DNA of 64,000 bases from Gentiana macrophylla (Eukaryota > Streptophyta > Magnoliopsida > Gentianales > Gentianaceae), in contig JAOBSW010000120.1 in NCBI GenBank assembly GCA_026214975.1, forward strand, positions 1 to 64,000, read 5' to 3'. Positions 24,788-36,129 of the stretch are shown one piece after another. The notes beneath the pieces were generated by a model, which saw only the letters and a list, made by a program, of their open reading frames with translations, had not been told where the DNA came from and made no database searches. The translations under genes and the position numbers were made by a program. Positions within the stretch are counted from its first letter, which is position 1. Every line of letters begins with the position of its first letter.

Positions 24788-25899
24788 ATGGATAACACTC
24801 AGTATGCTAGAACTATGTTTATGTGTTCTCTTGATAGATTTGATGAGTATAAGCGTCGAATGCGAGGCATACCTTGCTGCTACTCATGATGAGATGATGG
24901 ATGTACTAAGCGATGGACCCTTTGGAATTACCAAAGCGATGTGATGGGTGATACAGCTGAGTACATTCTAAACCAAAAGAGAATGGAATCTGAGAAGAAG
25001 CGAGAAAAAGAGCAAACCTCAACAACATTGCTATTGACATCATTCTGAGAACCTTGGATAGCAATATGTACATGAAGGTTAAAGATTGCAAGGCTGCAAA
25101 GGAACTTTGGGACAAGATTCACTTGATCTGTGAAGGCATGATGCAATAAAGAAGAACAAAATCGGTGTGGCGGAAAGAGGTTCCAAAAGTTCAAAATCTT
25201 TGCCAAATGAAACCATTGAGCAAATGGAGTCTAGATTCAATGCAATCTGGATGAACTTACCTGCTTTGAGTGTAAGTTATTCAAAGAGAAATAAACACCA
25301 AAATCTTGGAAGCTCTACACTGCAAAAGATGTTTGGAAAATGAAGGTATTTGCAATTGAAGAAATGAGAAAGTTGCATGAAGAAGACACCTTCAAATTGT
25401 TTTCAGATCTAAAGGCTTATGAATTTAGCAAAAGCTTGTGCTGAGGCTGAAAAAGAAGAGCCAAAGACCTTTGCATTGGCTGCTTCACATCATGAAGAAA
25501 CATCGAGGAGGGCAGGATGATCTGCTTTGGATGAAATGCAAGAAGATTGCCCTCTTGAGCAAGAAAATCAGGATGATGAAAGTGGAAAGGCCCCTTCAAG
25601 AAATTTCACAAAGAGGCCCTCTTTGAAAGAAGGAAAGAAGAACCAAAGAAAGATAATGACTATCTGTGCTTTCATTGCAGAAACCAGGACACTTCAAACT
25701 GGTATCTGAGTTAAAACAAGGCAAGGAACACGATTATCTTTGCTTCAATTGCAAGAAGCTGGACATTTTAGACTGATTGTCGGACCTCACGAAGACAAGA
25801 GTCAACAAAGAAGACATGGCAAGAAGGCTATGGTTCTTTGAAGATGAATCGAGGGTATGAAGTTGAATACGAAAAGGAGGAATGAATCGGATGACTGAG
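24788..25899 (+). pseudogene. gag: R2-II gag
   Basis: Starts MDNTQYART at 24788, about 95 bp after the primer site. In changing frames it reads FDEYKRRMRG, MMDVLSDGPFG, then NMYMKVKDCKAAKELWDKIH (25065-25125), the signature of plant copia gag (UBN2 / gag-polypeptide family). After an acidic Glu/Asp-rich segment come two CCHC knuckles. CFHCRKPGHFK lies at about 25667-25700, where the final Cys is not readable, and CFNCKK...GHFRLDC at about 25743-25777. The twin knuckles fit SIRE-type elements. Frame breaks are single-base and often at CAG/CTG sites. Confidence 0.8.
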
Positions 25900-27085
25900 C
25901 CAGTTCTTGACATGGAGGATTATGCCTTGATGGCCAATATGGATGGCGAGGAGGTATACAACCTTTGTATCTATCAATACTCTGCTTGGAAGTGATTGTG
26001 AATCAACTTGTGGTTCAAATCCTAGAAATTCGACAACAATGAGACTTTGGATGCCATCCTTAATCAAGCGAGGATAATACAATCTGGTTATGAGGTTGTG
26101 AAGGCTGAAAAAAAGCTCTTGAATTGGAAGTTGGAAGATTGAAAGCTGAATTAAGGGTTCTCAAAGGTAAGGAAAAGATGTTGGGCGAGAATCGAGAATA
26201 AGTCTGCTTTGAACATCCAGCTGACCTCTGAATCTATTTGAACCATCTTGTTCCCTTTCTTTGCATACAAATCGGAAAGCCTTATGGAGATAGAAGCAGG
26301 GCTTGGATTTGGAACTCAACAATCTAACAAGAGTGGATCAGTGGAGTTCTTTGAACTAGTTCCAGAGGTGGTCCTAAGTTTGTACACACTAGATCCAACT
26401 CCCGATAAGGTTCTTTGGCGATAAAACCCAATGAGAATGCTTCAAGAAGCAAAATCGAGAAGTCAAAGAAGTCAACGACTCTAATAAAAGAATAAATCTA
26501 AAAATAGGATTTGCTTTGTGCCTTCTAAACTCTTGATATGGACACTGCTACCAAGTCTCTTTGGACCACGAGGAAGGGTAAAGCAGAAATATTCCAAGGA
26601 TAAGAATCCTAAACCCAAAAATGTTAATCATTCAAGGGATACTTATCTCGAGGGGAAAGGTAGATTGTTTCCTCTTGATGATGATTGGAATATTCTGCAT
26701 CTAATGCTAGAAAGCAGATAAGTATAACCATCTTTGCTAGGGTAAAACCTAGACAATGGGATCAAAGGGCTGAGAGGACTTACACAAGACCTCAGCGGAC
26801 TCAAATACTACTGGTACGATTTTGTTTCTAGCAGACGACAAGCAAATGGTTATGCTAATGCTTTAACACCAAGAATCACTTCAAACGACATTATAAACCA
26901 AAAAGGCCGAGAAAACATATGTGAATTCTACACAACCTCTTTGTTAGAACTTATGGATGTGTGGAATACATGTATGAACAAAGTATGAACCAAAGTATGA
27001 CACATTAGGAGAAGACCTTATGGAGACATGCCAAGGGTCATGCTTACCATGACCATTATGGACCCAAGCAGGTTTGGGTACCTAA
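25900..27085 (+). pseudogene. R2-II gag-to-protease linker
   Basis: Begins with MEDYALMANMDGEE and ends with GPKQVWVPK (about 27060-27088). It is Lys/Ser-rich, without known catalytic motifs, and collinear with 17091-18240. Confidence 0.55.
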
Positions 27086-27450
27086 AATGCATTAACTTTG
27101 TTTTGTAGGGTATGCAGTACTTTGGCGGTGGATGTTCGGACACATGACAAAGAATAAGCCTTTATTTGACAAACTTTGTGGCAAAAGATGGTCAAGGGTG
27201 AATTTTGGCAACAAGAATACACTGGATATACAAGAGGATATGGCACACTTGTGAGGAATGGACTTACAATCAAGAATGTTGCATATGTGGAAGGAATTTG
27301 GACTACAACTGCTTTGAGCCTTTGGACAGTTACGTGACAAGGGATACAAGGTCACTTTTGACAAAACAAGCTGTATTGTCATTAGTGAAAGAGGTGATCA
27401 AGTTGTACTTCTTTGGTAGAAGACAACGAACATGTATGTTGTGGATTGGT
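27086..27450 (+). pseudogene. pol: R2-II protease / pre-integrase
   Basis: Polyprotein protease segment. The phrase following the active site (R/GHMTKNKP, about 27130-27155) is present. The catalytic Asp-Ser/Thr-Gly is again not readable: ggcggtggatgt appears where the D-S-G should be. It is followed by ...YVEGI (about 27280) and KGYKVTFDK...IVISERGDQVVL (27338-27410), conserved pre-integrase phrases. Frames change near 27110 and 27320. Confidence 0.65.
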
Positions 27451-27459
27451 CTCACTGCG

Positions 27460-27636
27460 ATTCGAAACACTGCTGATTGTGCATACCAAATCGAACTCAA
27501 TTGGTTATGGCACAAGAAGTTGAATCACTTAAACTTTGATGATATTAATCGGTTGGTGAAGAAGAAATTGGTGATTGGTTTACACGAGATCACATTCAAG
27601 AAGGATGCTATATGTGATGCTTGTCGGCCAAGGTAA
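27460..27636 (+). CDS. pol: R2-II integrase zinc-binding domain
   Basis: The 3' half of an open frame (27205-27636) carries LNWLWHKKLNHLNF, then DINRLVKKKLVIGL and DAICDAC. Together these are the H-x4-H...C-x2-C zinc ligands of copia integrase. The upstream half of that frame is out of register with the true protein. The frame ends at a stop after CRPR, where the protein would be expected to continue into a linker to the core. Confidence 0.75.
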   Translation: MRNTADCAYQIELNWLWHKKLNHLNFDDINRLVKKKLVIGLHEITFKKDAICDACRPR

Positions 27637-28430
27637 GCAGATAAAGTCAAGTTTCAAATCAAAGACCAAACAATCAACTAATAGAGTGTTGGGGTGATGC
27701 ATATGGATCTTTTGGACCAATAACTCCAACAAGTGTAACAGGAAAGAAGTACACTTTAGTGGTTGTGGATGATTATTCAAGGTACACTTGGGTGATATTT
27801 ATGAACAAGAAAAGTGAAACACTTCAAAGCATGCCTAATCTTTTGAAGAGATTACAAAATGAGAAAAGTTTAATGATAATAAAGATAAGATCGGATCGAG
27901 TCTTGAATTTCTCAACAAAGTTATAAGAGAATATTGTGAGCAGAATGGTGTACTACATCAACAACTGCTTCTTTGGTACACCTCGACAAAATGGGGTTCT
28001 TTGAAAGAAGAAACAGAACTCTAAAAAGAGCGGGAAGAACAATGATTTGTGAAGCATTGCTACGAAAGATATTGAAATTTGAAGCGATAAATCTGACATG
28101 CTATACACAAAAGCAGAACATCGATAAACAAGAAGGCTGCTTTGAAGACACCTTATGAGGTTTGGAATGGAAGGAAACCTAACATATCCTATTTCCATCC
28201 ATTTGGAAGCAAATGTTTTATTCTAAATCATAAGGTACATTTGAAAACATTCCAACCAAAATCGGATGAAGGAATTTTCTTGGGATATTCTTGATCGTGA
28301 GCATTGAGTCTTGAACAAAGGTCATTTGAAACATGAAGAAACAATCCATGTTGTGTTTGATGAACCTAAGTTTCTTGGTATGGAAGATGAAGATTGTGAA
28401 CTGCTTTGAGAATCAACAAGTCAGATCAGT
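27637..28430 (+). pseudogene. pol: R2-II integrase core and C-terminal part
   Basis: The core reads DLLGPITPTSVTGKKYTLVV-like sequence with the first catalytic Asp at about 27705, then VVVDDYSRYTWVIFMNKKSE (27757-27815). A second Asp region (IRSDR) lies at about 27888, and the third region (GTPRQNGV, then ERRNRTL) at about 27975-28025. The D-D-E triad is therefore recognisable. TPYEVW and NISYFHPFG-type sequence follows at about 28150-28215. Three or more frame shifts interrupt it. Confidence 0.8.
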
Positions 28431-28755
28431 TGTGTTGAAGTTTTGGAAAGATTCAATGACTTAAAAGTTTACGATCATCGCCTGCTTTGAACACCTATTT
28501 GATAATGTTCTTGATGCAACAAGCGAAAAGTTCAAGGATCTTGAACCCCCTGTAGAAGAAGCTACAATGAGACCTCTTGAAGATGATGTTCTGATAATCA
28601 AAATAACCAAAATCCACAATGGTTAAGGAATCACCCTTTGAACAAGTTATTGGCAATGTACGACAAGGTGTGAGGACTAGAAGACAAGCTGGAAGCTATG
28701 TTTACTTGTTTTCTATCTCAAATGGAACCTAAAGTTGTTGAAGAAGCAATTTGAG
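28431..28755 (+). pseudogene. R2-II integrase-RT linker
   Basis: Acidic linker between integrase and RT, with EEA/EDD phrases in mixed frames and a Pro-rich point (PPVEEA) at about 28547-28565. No motif is expected here. Confidence 0.45.
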
Positions 28756-28979
28756 ATCAGTTGGATAATAGCTATGCAAGAGGAATTGAATGAATTTGAA
28801 AGAAATCAAGTTTGGACACTAGTTGAAAGGCAAAATCATGCAAATATCATTGGTACTAAGTGGGTATCTGAGAAATAAACTTGATGAATCTGGTACCATT
28901 GTGAGGAATAAGGCGGACTAGTTGCAAAAGGCTATTCTCAAAGCGTGAAGGAATAGATTTTGATGAAACTTATGCACTG

Positions 28980-29276
28980 TTGCAAGATTGGAAGCTATCA
29001 GTTATTCTTGGCACATCTGCATATAAGAACTTCAAAGTATATCAAATGGATGTCAAGAGTGCATTTTTGAATGGCATTCTAGAGGAGGAAGTGTATGTTC
29101 GACAACCTCCTGGATTTGAAGTTAAAGATCAAGAAGATAAAGTGTATAGACTCAACAAAGCACTTTATGGATTGAAACAAGCACCAAGAGCATGGTATGA
29201 GACTCTATCTCAATTCTTGGTGGACAATGGTTTTACAAAAGGCACCATTGACAAGACACTTTTGAGAATCGAGTGA
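28980..29276 (+). CDS. pol: R2-II RT palm, first open segment
   Basis: 98 codons, from the first catalytic Asp region ([12 protein letters not shown]) to the thumb-side phrase GTIDKTLLRIE. About the first 20 codons are partly out of register. It is an internal piece of the polyprotein, not an independent gene. Confidence 0.8.
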   Translation: MQDWKLSVILGTSAYKNFKVYQMDVKSAFLNGILEEEVYVRQPPGFEVKDQEDKVYRLNKALYGLKQAPRAWYETLSQFLVDNGFTKGTIDKTLLRIE

Positions 29277-29289
29277 AGGGCGACACCTG

Positions 29290-29625
29290 TTGGTACAAAT
29301 TTATGTGGATGACATAATTTTTGGTTACGAAAATGATTTACTTTGTGAAAAGTTTGCAAATCTAATGAAAAGTAAATTCCAAATGAGTATGATGGGAGAA
29401 ATGAACTACTTTTTGGGATTGCAAGTTAAGCAGATGAAAGATGGAATCTTCATTCATCAAACCAAATATACCAAGGAGTTCTTTGAAGAAGTTTGGTATG
29501 GAAAAGCGACCTTTAAGAATTCAACTCCTATGAGTACAAACATCAGATTGGATGAAGATAAAGAAGGCAAAGATGTTGATCGGACCTTATCTGAGAAGGA
29601 TGATAGGCGATCTGCTTGTACCTAG
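29290..29625 (+). CDS. pol: R2-II RT with YVDD box, second open segment
   Basis: 111 codons. [10 protein letters not shown] carries the two catalytic aspartates; [22 protein letters not shown] and [14 protein letters not shown] are the copia RT C-terminal blocks. The frame is lost near 29600, just before the expected YRRMIG-type phrase. Confidence 0.85.
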   Translation: MVQIYVDDIIFGYENDLLCEKFANLMKSKFQMSMMGEMNYFLGLQVKQMKDGIFIHQTKYTKEFFEEVWYGKATFKNSTPMSTNIRLDEDKEGKDVDRTLSEKDDRRSACT

Positions 29626-29634
29626 CTTGCCAAT

Positions 29635-30240
29635 GTGAGACTGATATATCCTTTCTTTGTAGGTGTTTGTGCAAGATTTCAATCTAAACCTAAAGAAAGT
29701 CATTTAGGTGCGATCAAGAGAGTTCTCAAGTATCTTAAAGAGACTTTGGGAGTAGGGATATGGTATTCCAAGGAAGGAAGCTTCAAAGTGATATCCTACT
29801 CAGATTACGATTATCTTTGGTTGCAAGATTGATAGAAAAAGCACCTCGGGGAACACAATCGGTTAATGGGAAATAGAGTGGTTTCTGGTTTAGCAAAAAG
29901 CAATTCTATATCAACTTCCACTCTTGAAAATTTGAATACATTCTTCTTTGGAAGTTCTTTGTGCACAAATACTATGGCTAAGACAACAATTAAGGGATTA
30001 TGGAATTGAAGAAAAGGAAATTCCAATTATGTGTGATAACACAAGTGCAATTGCAATCACGAGAAAATCTGTTTTGCACTCAAGAACCAAGCACATTGAT
30101 GTGAGACATCATTTTATAAGAGATCATGTTGAAAAGAAAGATGTGGTGGTTCTATACATCCCTCTTGAAGATCAACTTTTGATATTTTCACTAAACCACT
30201 TGATAGTGAAAGATTTGCTAAATTAAGGGTGAACTTGGAA
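29635..30240 (+). pseudogene. pol: R2-II RNase H
   Basis: Degrades RNA of the RNA-DNA hybrid. Open pieces at 29635-29832 (QSKPKESHLGAIKRVLKYLK, then SYSDYDY) and 29948-30226 (CDNTSAIAI, HSRTKHIDVRHHFI, VVVLYIP) cover both halves. The middle Glu region, STAEAEY in internal III, is disturbed here (29920-29950). The end (DQLADIFTKPLD in internal III) is shifted into another frame after 30170. Confidence 0.8.
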
Positions 30241-30900
30241 TTATAAAAGGTTGGTGATATTGACAATATCTTTGGAATTCACCAAGGGATTAGTCTTTGC
30301 TATGTTGGGTGAGCTCACTTAGCATATTAGTCATTGGTATCAACAATTCCATGTACTTATGTTTGGACAATTGAGCAAATGAGGTTGCCAAGGGATTGGT
30401 CTTTGTCATGTTGGGTGAGCTCACTTGTGGATCAGTCATTGGTATTAAACTTCATCTTGTATTATCAATTGAACAAAACAAAAAGAAAACAAGGATCGTG
30501 AGTCACATATGTGGCGAGTTCTTTGAAGCCTATTTATCGGCCAGATTCTTGAGCCCACCTCTTGAGGACTACCTGCTTTGAATGGAGCGTTACTCGGTCA
30601 AAGTTATTAAAGTCAAAAGCGATTTGGCGGGATATTTATTCTATCCTTTATTACCATAGTTAAACCATCCATGGTTACAAAGCGTTATGGAGGAGTAATG
30701 GGCCACGTGTCAAGGCAGAACTTATTCAATTTAATCGTGGTTACCTCAATATGCGTGCAATGGCAGTTTCAACTACCCCTTTCTATATATAATCGGTATA
30801 TTACAGTGGATTCTCTACTTGCAATTTCTGCTTTATCTCTGCAAATCTACATTGTGTGAACCTGATTTGAGAGCAATTCTTCTTCATCTTTTCTTATTTC
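30241..30900 (+). other. R2-II spacer between pol and the post-pol ORF
   Basis: Non-coding spacer. It contains a short duplication: ccaagggattagtctttgc (about 30282) and ccaagggattggtctttgt (about 30388) each precede atgttgggtgagctcactt. The same duplication is present in internal III (37425 and 37535). ORF 30396-30581 crosses it and is not a credible gene. Confidence 0.5.
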
Positions 30901-31158
30901 AATGGCGGAAAGGATTGAAGTTCAAATCGAATCAAGCCAAAGTGTTAGAGGCTATGTTGTTGATGCAAACCAAGCAGAGTTGGCTATTAATATAGGTCGA
31001 AGAATAAGGAGGGCTTGGAGAACAAACTCAATATCAGATTAGAAACAATCTCATACACCAATGTTATTGATTTACGGAAGAATATGGTTGGGGAAGAAGG
31101 CTGAAGCATTCAAGACAAGCTGTGAATCTTTGAGGAGCTTGTAATCTCCACTAGTCTA

Positions 31159-31752
31159 TTGAGGGAAGTGTTTGGATTTGAAGAAGTGGTGGATGGTTCA
31201 GTCAATCCTGAAGCAATGGGATTGGACAAATTGGCGTTTGTTGATCAGATTAAAACAAATGCAGCCACCAAATCCGTACCAGGCATCAACTGCAGACATA
31301 TTGGAAATGAGTACAGTCTGCTGAGCAAGCTCATTGCAAAGAACATACTTGGACTAGTTGGAAGTATGGATACTCTATCAGGACCCAAGATAGAGCTGAT
31401 GATAATCATCTGCAGGAGCATGAAGTTTGATTGGGCTGGTTATTTCATTCATTATATGAAGAAAGTAGCCAAGGAGGAGAAAGTAGGGAAAAGGAAATCA
31501 AAGGCCTTACCCTTAGGATTGATGATTCAGACCCTGCTGAATCATTTGGAAGTTCCTGATCTTGAATCTGAGAAGATAAATCAGTCTAGATACAAGAAGG
31601 AAATTGATTATGCTATTCCTGGTCTAGATGATGATGAAGAGGTTCTTTGGAGAAATTTCTTTGGTGATGATAATGATGGAGATGATGGTGATCTTTGGTG
31701 GTGGCGAGTTCGACAAACTAAGAAGATATCTATCAAACTCTCTTGCACCTAA
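31159..31752 (+). CDS. R2-II post-pol ORF, N-proximal open segment
   Basis: 197 codons, the longest open frame in the window. It contains GINCRHIGNEYSLLSKLIAK, a hydrophobic patch (IELMIIICRSMKFDWAGYFI), a basic stretch (KKVAKEEKVGKRKSK) and an acidic end (DDDEEVL...DDNDGDDGD). The nominal Met is internal: coding sense extends upstream toward 30901 across one or two frame breaks. No catalytic motif is seen. Similarity to the plant retrotransposon-associated domain of unknown function is a visual impression only. Confidence 0.6.
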   Translation: MREVFGFEEVVDGSVNPEAMGLDKLAFVDQIKTNAATKSVPGINCRHIGNEYSLLSKLIAKNILGLVGSMDTLSGPKIELMIIICRSMKFDWAGYFIHYMKKVAKEEKVGKRKSKALPLGLMIQTLLNHLEVPDLESEKINQSRYKKEIDYAIPGLDDDEEVLWRNFFGDDNDGDDGDLWWWRVRQTKKISIKLSCT

Positions 31753-34273
31753 GAAAAGCTGCTTTGAGAAAAGAAAGAGTGGAGCTATAAAGAAAATATC
31801 CGAAGTATTAAAGCCAAAAGAAGACAAGGAAACAAGCAGCCTGCAGGCTGCTTGAGTCTGCTTTGAGGAGTCAAGTGGAGGTTCTTGACCTGCTTGTTCT
31901 ACTAAGAAGAAGCTATTGTTGAAATTTTGAGGAACAACAGAAGGAAGCTAGTAGAAAGAGAAAATCTACTGGAAAAGATGATGATGAACCCCTCTCCAAA
32001 AGAATGAAGGAGATTGCCAAAAAGAAAAAGCATGGCAAAGGAAAAGAACTGAAAAACTTGGAGGCACAGAGAGCCCAAGAAGAGGCATCAACAGAAGAGG
32101 AAGAAGAGGCTGTTGAGGTGAGCCCTTAACTATCATTCCGCTGTAGTGATTAGTGACTCCTCACTGAAGAGGTTGTCAAGTCTCGATCTTTGGGCGAGGT
32201 TGTTGTTGAGCAATCTGTTGAAGATATCTGCAGATCTCTGACCCTGAGCCTCTTTGTAGTATCTCTTGAAGAACCACTGACAAACCTTGAACTGAACTCT
32301 TGTGGTAGTTGAAGAGGTAATTGAAGACTTGGTTGAAGACCACGCAAGTGTGGCAACTCTCGGGGGAAGAAGCGGTCTGTCTGCTAACCTGGCGATGAGC
32401 ATGTAAGTCGAGGGGAACCAAGTGTGGCACATGGATGGAAGTAGTAGGCACAAATGTACAATCTCGGCAACCTCTTGACTTTCAAACATACATTGAAGAA
32501 ACTTTGAATCAACTTGTTGGGACCTTTGGAGGTCAACAAGGTGCTGAGTTGCTCCCAGGGAGATCATTTCATGCCATTTGAAAGGCATGTGAAAGCAAGA
32601 AGAAAGAAAAGAGAGGTATGTAGATCCAAAAACTTGACAAATGGTGGTGACTACTTCCGATGGAAGTTTGGATTCTATAAAGACAAAAGCCATTTCTTGA
32701 ACCAATGACGGATCTTGAAGAATGGGCTTTTGAAGATTGGGAGTGGAGAATTTGTTGGATCTAGTTGATACAACCTTCTTTGCAATCAGAGGTGATGGAT
32801 TTGTTTGATGACCAACGAAGGAGGAAGGTATCAAGTTTAGAGATCCAAGAGATGGAGATGATGATTCTTCCTCATCATCGAGATAGTAGAGGAGACTTTC
32901 CTACGGACCGGGGAGAATCAAGTGGGGCTGCTGACCGACAAATGAACCACTGTGCAACTGTGATCCGCGATCTTGGTAAGTTCTTTGAGGGCCAAAGAAT
33001 TGGAGAGATGGATGAGGATCTCTGAGGATCTCACCATGGATGATTTGGAGGCATTGATCAATGAAGGTATTACTCTGAGTCTTTGGTAGGGTGGTTGATG
33101 AACCAAGTACATTCCATGTTGTAGAGCCCTCTTGCACAAGTCGAAGTTGAGCAGTGAGGATTTGGATGGAGAAAAGGTTATTGATTTCACTTGAACCTAG
33201 TGCCGGCTCGGAAGAATCCAATGAATATCAAGATGGTTTTGACTTTGAGGGCATTCTTACTAAAAGCGCCATCATCCTACACAAGATTGGTCATCTTTGA
33301 AGGTTTTCAAGTGGATAATGAGGCTACATTCAATCCACAGGAAGTTGAAGAGGAGAGTGCAGTTCTTTGGGGTACAAAGCAAAGACACTGCACAAGGTTG
33401 GAGCAGGAGAGTGCAGCTCTTGAGTCTCAAGCGACACTGGACAAAGGTTGGAACTGACTTGGGTTTGGAGGAAACCCTGTTGTTGAAGAGGCTCTTTGTA
33501 GTGGAGAGCTCTTGGAGCCAAGGCCCCTTTGTAAGGAAGGATAGTCGGCCAGTTGCTTTGTTGTTAATCAAGAAAGAGCATTTCTTTGGATTATGACTCT
33601 GATGATGAAGAGTTTCAAATTTTGGAGAAGAAGAAGCTGCTTTGAAGAACACGCACAAGATCCAGTCATGGAAGATATTCTTGGTGCTATGGTTGAGGAA
33701 GGACCTCTCCTGCTTTGGAGAGAGATATGAGTAAGGCAATGGTCATCGGCCGAGACAATGAGGCACAATATAGAGTTGAGAGCTCCTTGATGGACTCTTG
33801 ATAGTAGAATGACCAAAGTGAAGTACCGAGTTGAAGTGTTAAATGAGTTAAGAATTTGTAAGGCATGATATACAATGATTAAGGACACAAGCTGGAATGA
33901 GGCAGGAAGAAAGATTTGAAGAAGCAGATGAAGATGGTAAATGAAAGCAGACAATCAAGCGCCACAGTTGCTTCAAACTTCACATCTACTCAAAATGCAT
34001 TGAATGATTTGATACTAGATGTGAGGGCATCAAGGTTGGAAATATTGCAAAAGATAAATTTACGAAAGATCAACTTATTTCTATCCATCGAAACTTGACA
34101 ACCTTGCTTTTGCAACACCGAACCTCTCGAACTCGCTTTCTTTGCACAACAACTCGCTATGCCACGATCCCAAACTTCTTGAACGGATCAACCTGATTGG
34201 AGAGGAGACCTTGCAATCAAGGATAACTTCACTTGATACAAGAACTGGAGCTATGGAAGGTAAATAGAATATA

Positions 34274-34708
34274 GTGGTCATCTCACATGAGGGTATTCAT
34301 GGCCTCATATCCCGTTTTGTTGATGATGTCACTAAGGGGGAAGAGGGCCAATCAGCTGCAGCAAAGGAGGCTGCAAGACTGTTTGCACAGAAGAGATGGC
34401 AAGATGATACTAATGCTTTTAGGCAACCTGCACCTGGCAGAGTGCAGCTTACTGATGATCTTCTTAGACAATACAAGAAAGAGTATTACAACAGGAGGAA
34501 ACCTTATCAAGACAAAGGATTTCATGAAGGTCTGGACTCTTTCTTGGGATTGAAATTTTGGGAAGCAAGGGTTAAAGCCTTAAGGGCAAGCAACAGAGGT
34601 GGAAGAAGTGGAAGAAGTGGCAGAGGTGATAGGAACTTGCCTTTCACAAAAGCAAAGGATTCACTTGAAGAGTTTAAAGAAGCAGTATATGAAGTTTGGT
34701 TTGAGTGA
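34274..34708 (+). CDS. R2-II post-pol ORF, C-proximal open segment
   Basis: 144 codons with RFVDDVTKGEEGQSAAAKEA, LTDDLLRQYKKEYYNRRKPY, and a Gly/Arg/Ser-rich basic stretch (RASNRGGRSGRSGRGDR) that could bind nucleic acid, then an acidic amphipathic end. The true frame probably continues past a break to the stop at 34877. Confidence 0.55.
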   Translation: MVISHEGIHGLISRFVDDVTKGEEGQSAAAKEAARLFAQKRWQDDTNAFRQPAPGRVQLTDDLLRQYKKEYYNRRKPYQDKGFHEGLDSFLGLKFWEARVKALRASNRGGRSGRSGRGDRNLPFTKAKDSLEEFKEAVYEVWFE

Positions 34709-35028
34709 ATCAGATAAACCTTATCTGCACTGAAGATTGGAACTGGTGGAAGCAAGTTAATCCCTACATTGATTTTACACTGGATTGAATATGAATGGAT
34801 GAGGGATATGATAGAACAAATCAGAGCCTATCAAGAACAAGCTGAGAAGGCTAGACAAGAAAGAGAGAAGAGACAATAGATCAGCTACTTATCATTCTTT
34901 ATCTTTCTTTGCATCTAGTTTGTAATAATCCTTGAACAATGATTATAATGAGAATTGATTGAATTTGTTCATTTTTGTTTTTTATCTTTTTTTGCTTTCT
35001 TGATTTGGTGAGGTAGTGGCATCATCAC

Positions 35029-35042
35029 CAAAAAAGGGAAAT
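35029..35042 (+). other. R2-II polypurine tract
   Basis: caaaaaagggaaat directly before LTR c; the same tract is at 38277-38290. Confidence 0.7.
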
Positions 35043-36125
35043 TGTTGGACTTATTTCTTAGTTTTGATGATGAGTGCCATACTAGTTGTTATAGTGCAAA
35101 GGCAAAAAGATGTCTAGATCAAATGTATAGGTTTATTAGAGTTTGATTCATAAATAGGTTTGATCAAACAAGCCTTTGTAATGGTCGGTGACTTGTATAA
35201 GCGCATCTGGTCAGTCGATAGGGTAGATAGGTCGATGAGACTAGTCTTGAACTCTTGAAAGTGAAGAGAAATTTGAGGGTTCAAACTCGAAGAAATGAAG
35301 GCTAAGGGATCAAACTTAGTATTTAAAGTCAAGGATATGGAATCGAGAATTTAGGCAAGTCTGTGATGACCTAAAGCGATTACTTATACCTTATGTAGAA
35401 AAGTCTAAGTTCCATAAGTTGGATGTTGTTTGGAACTTAGTTATAATTAAAATGGTGTAATCTAACTTCACAATTAAAAGATAGATAAAAGAAATCATTT
35501 GCATCATATTTTATACACGAAATATCATGATCGTAGATCGATTGAGTAACTTCAAAGAGATGAGATGAATGAACTCGCCGATATATACCTCGATTAATTC
35601 AAGATTATTTTGGAAGATTACATGGATAAGGACAGACCAACTACCTCCGATTTGATCAAACAAATCGGTGGTTAGAATAAAAGAACGTTAGGATGATTCA
35701 GGACTTTATCCAATAGACACAAGTCAAAGGTGGATGCATTTTGCTTTGTCAAAAGGAATTACAGCAGTGTCACTCCTATGAATAGTGACAGAATGCAAAT
35801 CGATGGGACAAAAACAAAGGCAGTTACATTTGAAATTCAAATACAAGTCACATGCATTCTTGCCTATAAATAGAAGACTTTCAACTCGTAAAAGATGATG
35901 AATTTTGGATAAACTTTAAGTGTTAATAATTTGAAAAACACCTCTTTGAACTTCTTGAGCATAAACCTCTTGATCTAGTAAATTTCTTCAAGTGCAATCA
36001 TGTATTCAATTTGCATCAAGACTACACACTTGAAGGCGCAAGCTGCTTGATTACATCATCCTAATCAAGCTGCTGCAACTGAATCATTTACTTGATTCAA
36101 TCTTTATTTCATAAAGAACCTACTG
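35043..36125 (+). repeat. R2 LTR c, 3' truncated
   Basis: Starts tgttggacttatttc after the polypurine tract and follows the other LTRs to the phrase ataaagaacct-ctgaaga. It then switches to RT sequence at 36124-36129. The last ~600 bp of the LTR are missing, together with primer site, gag, protease, integrase and the first part of RT. Confidence 0.88.
35865..35873 (+). promoter_or_regulatory. TATA box in R2 LTR c
   Basis: tataaatag, conserved. In this position it could read directly into the RT fragment at 36126. Confidence 0.55.
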
Positions 36126-36129
36126 AAGA

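Larger units (their letters stand above)
28756..29640 (+). pseudogene. pol: R2-II reverse transcriptase
   Basis: RNA- and DNA-dependent DNA polymerase. It opens with WIIAMQEELNEFERNQVWTL (about 28761-28820) and IIGTKWVSE (28847-28873). The palm is open from 28980 to 29276 and includes [18 protein letters not shown] and [13 protein letters not shown]. The second open piece, 29290-29625, holds the YVDDIIFG catalytic box (29302-29313) and [10 protein letters not shown]. Only the links between pieces are broken, so this is the best RT of the array after internal III. Confidence 0.88.
30901..34879 (+). pseudogene. R2-II extra ORF downstream of pol (env-like position)
   Basis: A coding-like region of about 4 kb between pol and the 3' LTR, in the same sense. 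It starts MAERIEVQIESSQSVRGYVV at 30901 and ends at the TAG at 34877-34879 after a basic, heptad-like tail (EWMRDMIEQIRAYQEQAEKA). The best open pieces are 31159-31752 and 34274-34708; 31850-34250 is broken in many places. SIRE-type copia elements commonly carry such an extra frame, sometimes called env-like. I see no signal peptide or clear membrane helix, so an envelope role is not supported. The first piece loosely resembles the plant transposon-protein domain found in retrotransposons. The function is unknown. Confidence 0.6.

Noticed and set aside
32133..33739. Long minus-strand ORFs (233 and 155 codons)
   Set aside because: Also antisense to the post-pol region; the opposite strand is unusually stop-poor there. 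The same minus-strand frames in copies I and II follow from homology of the repeats and are not evidence for an antisense gene.
30901..34879. Calling the post-pol frame a true envelope gene
   Set aside because: No signal peptide, transmembrane helix or processing site is visible; the location alone is not enough.
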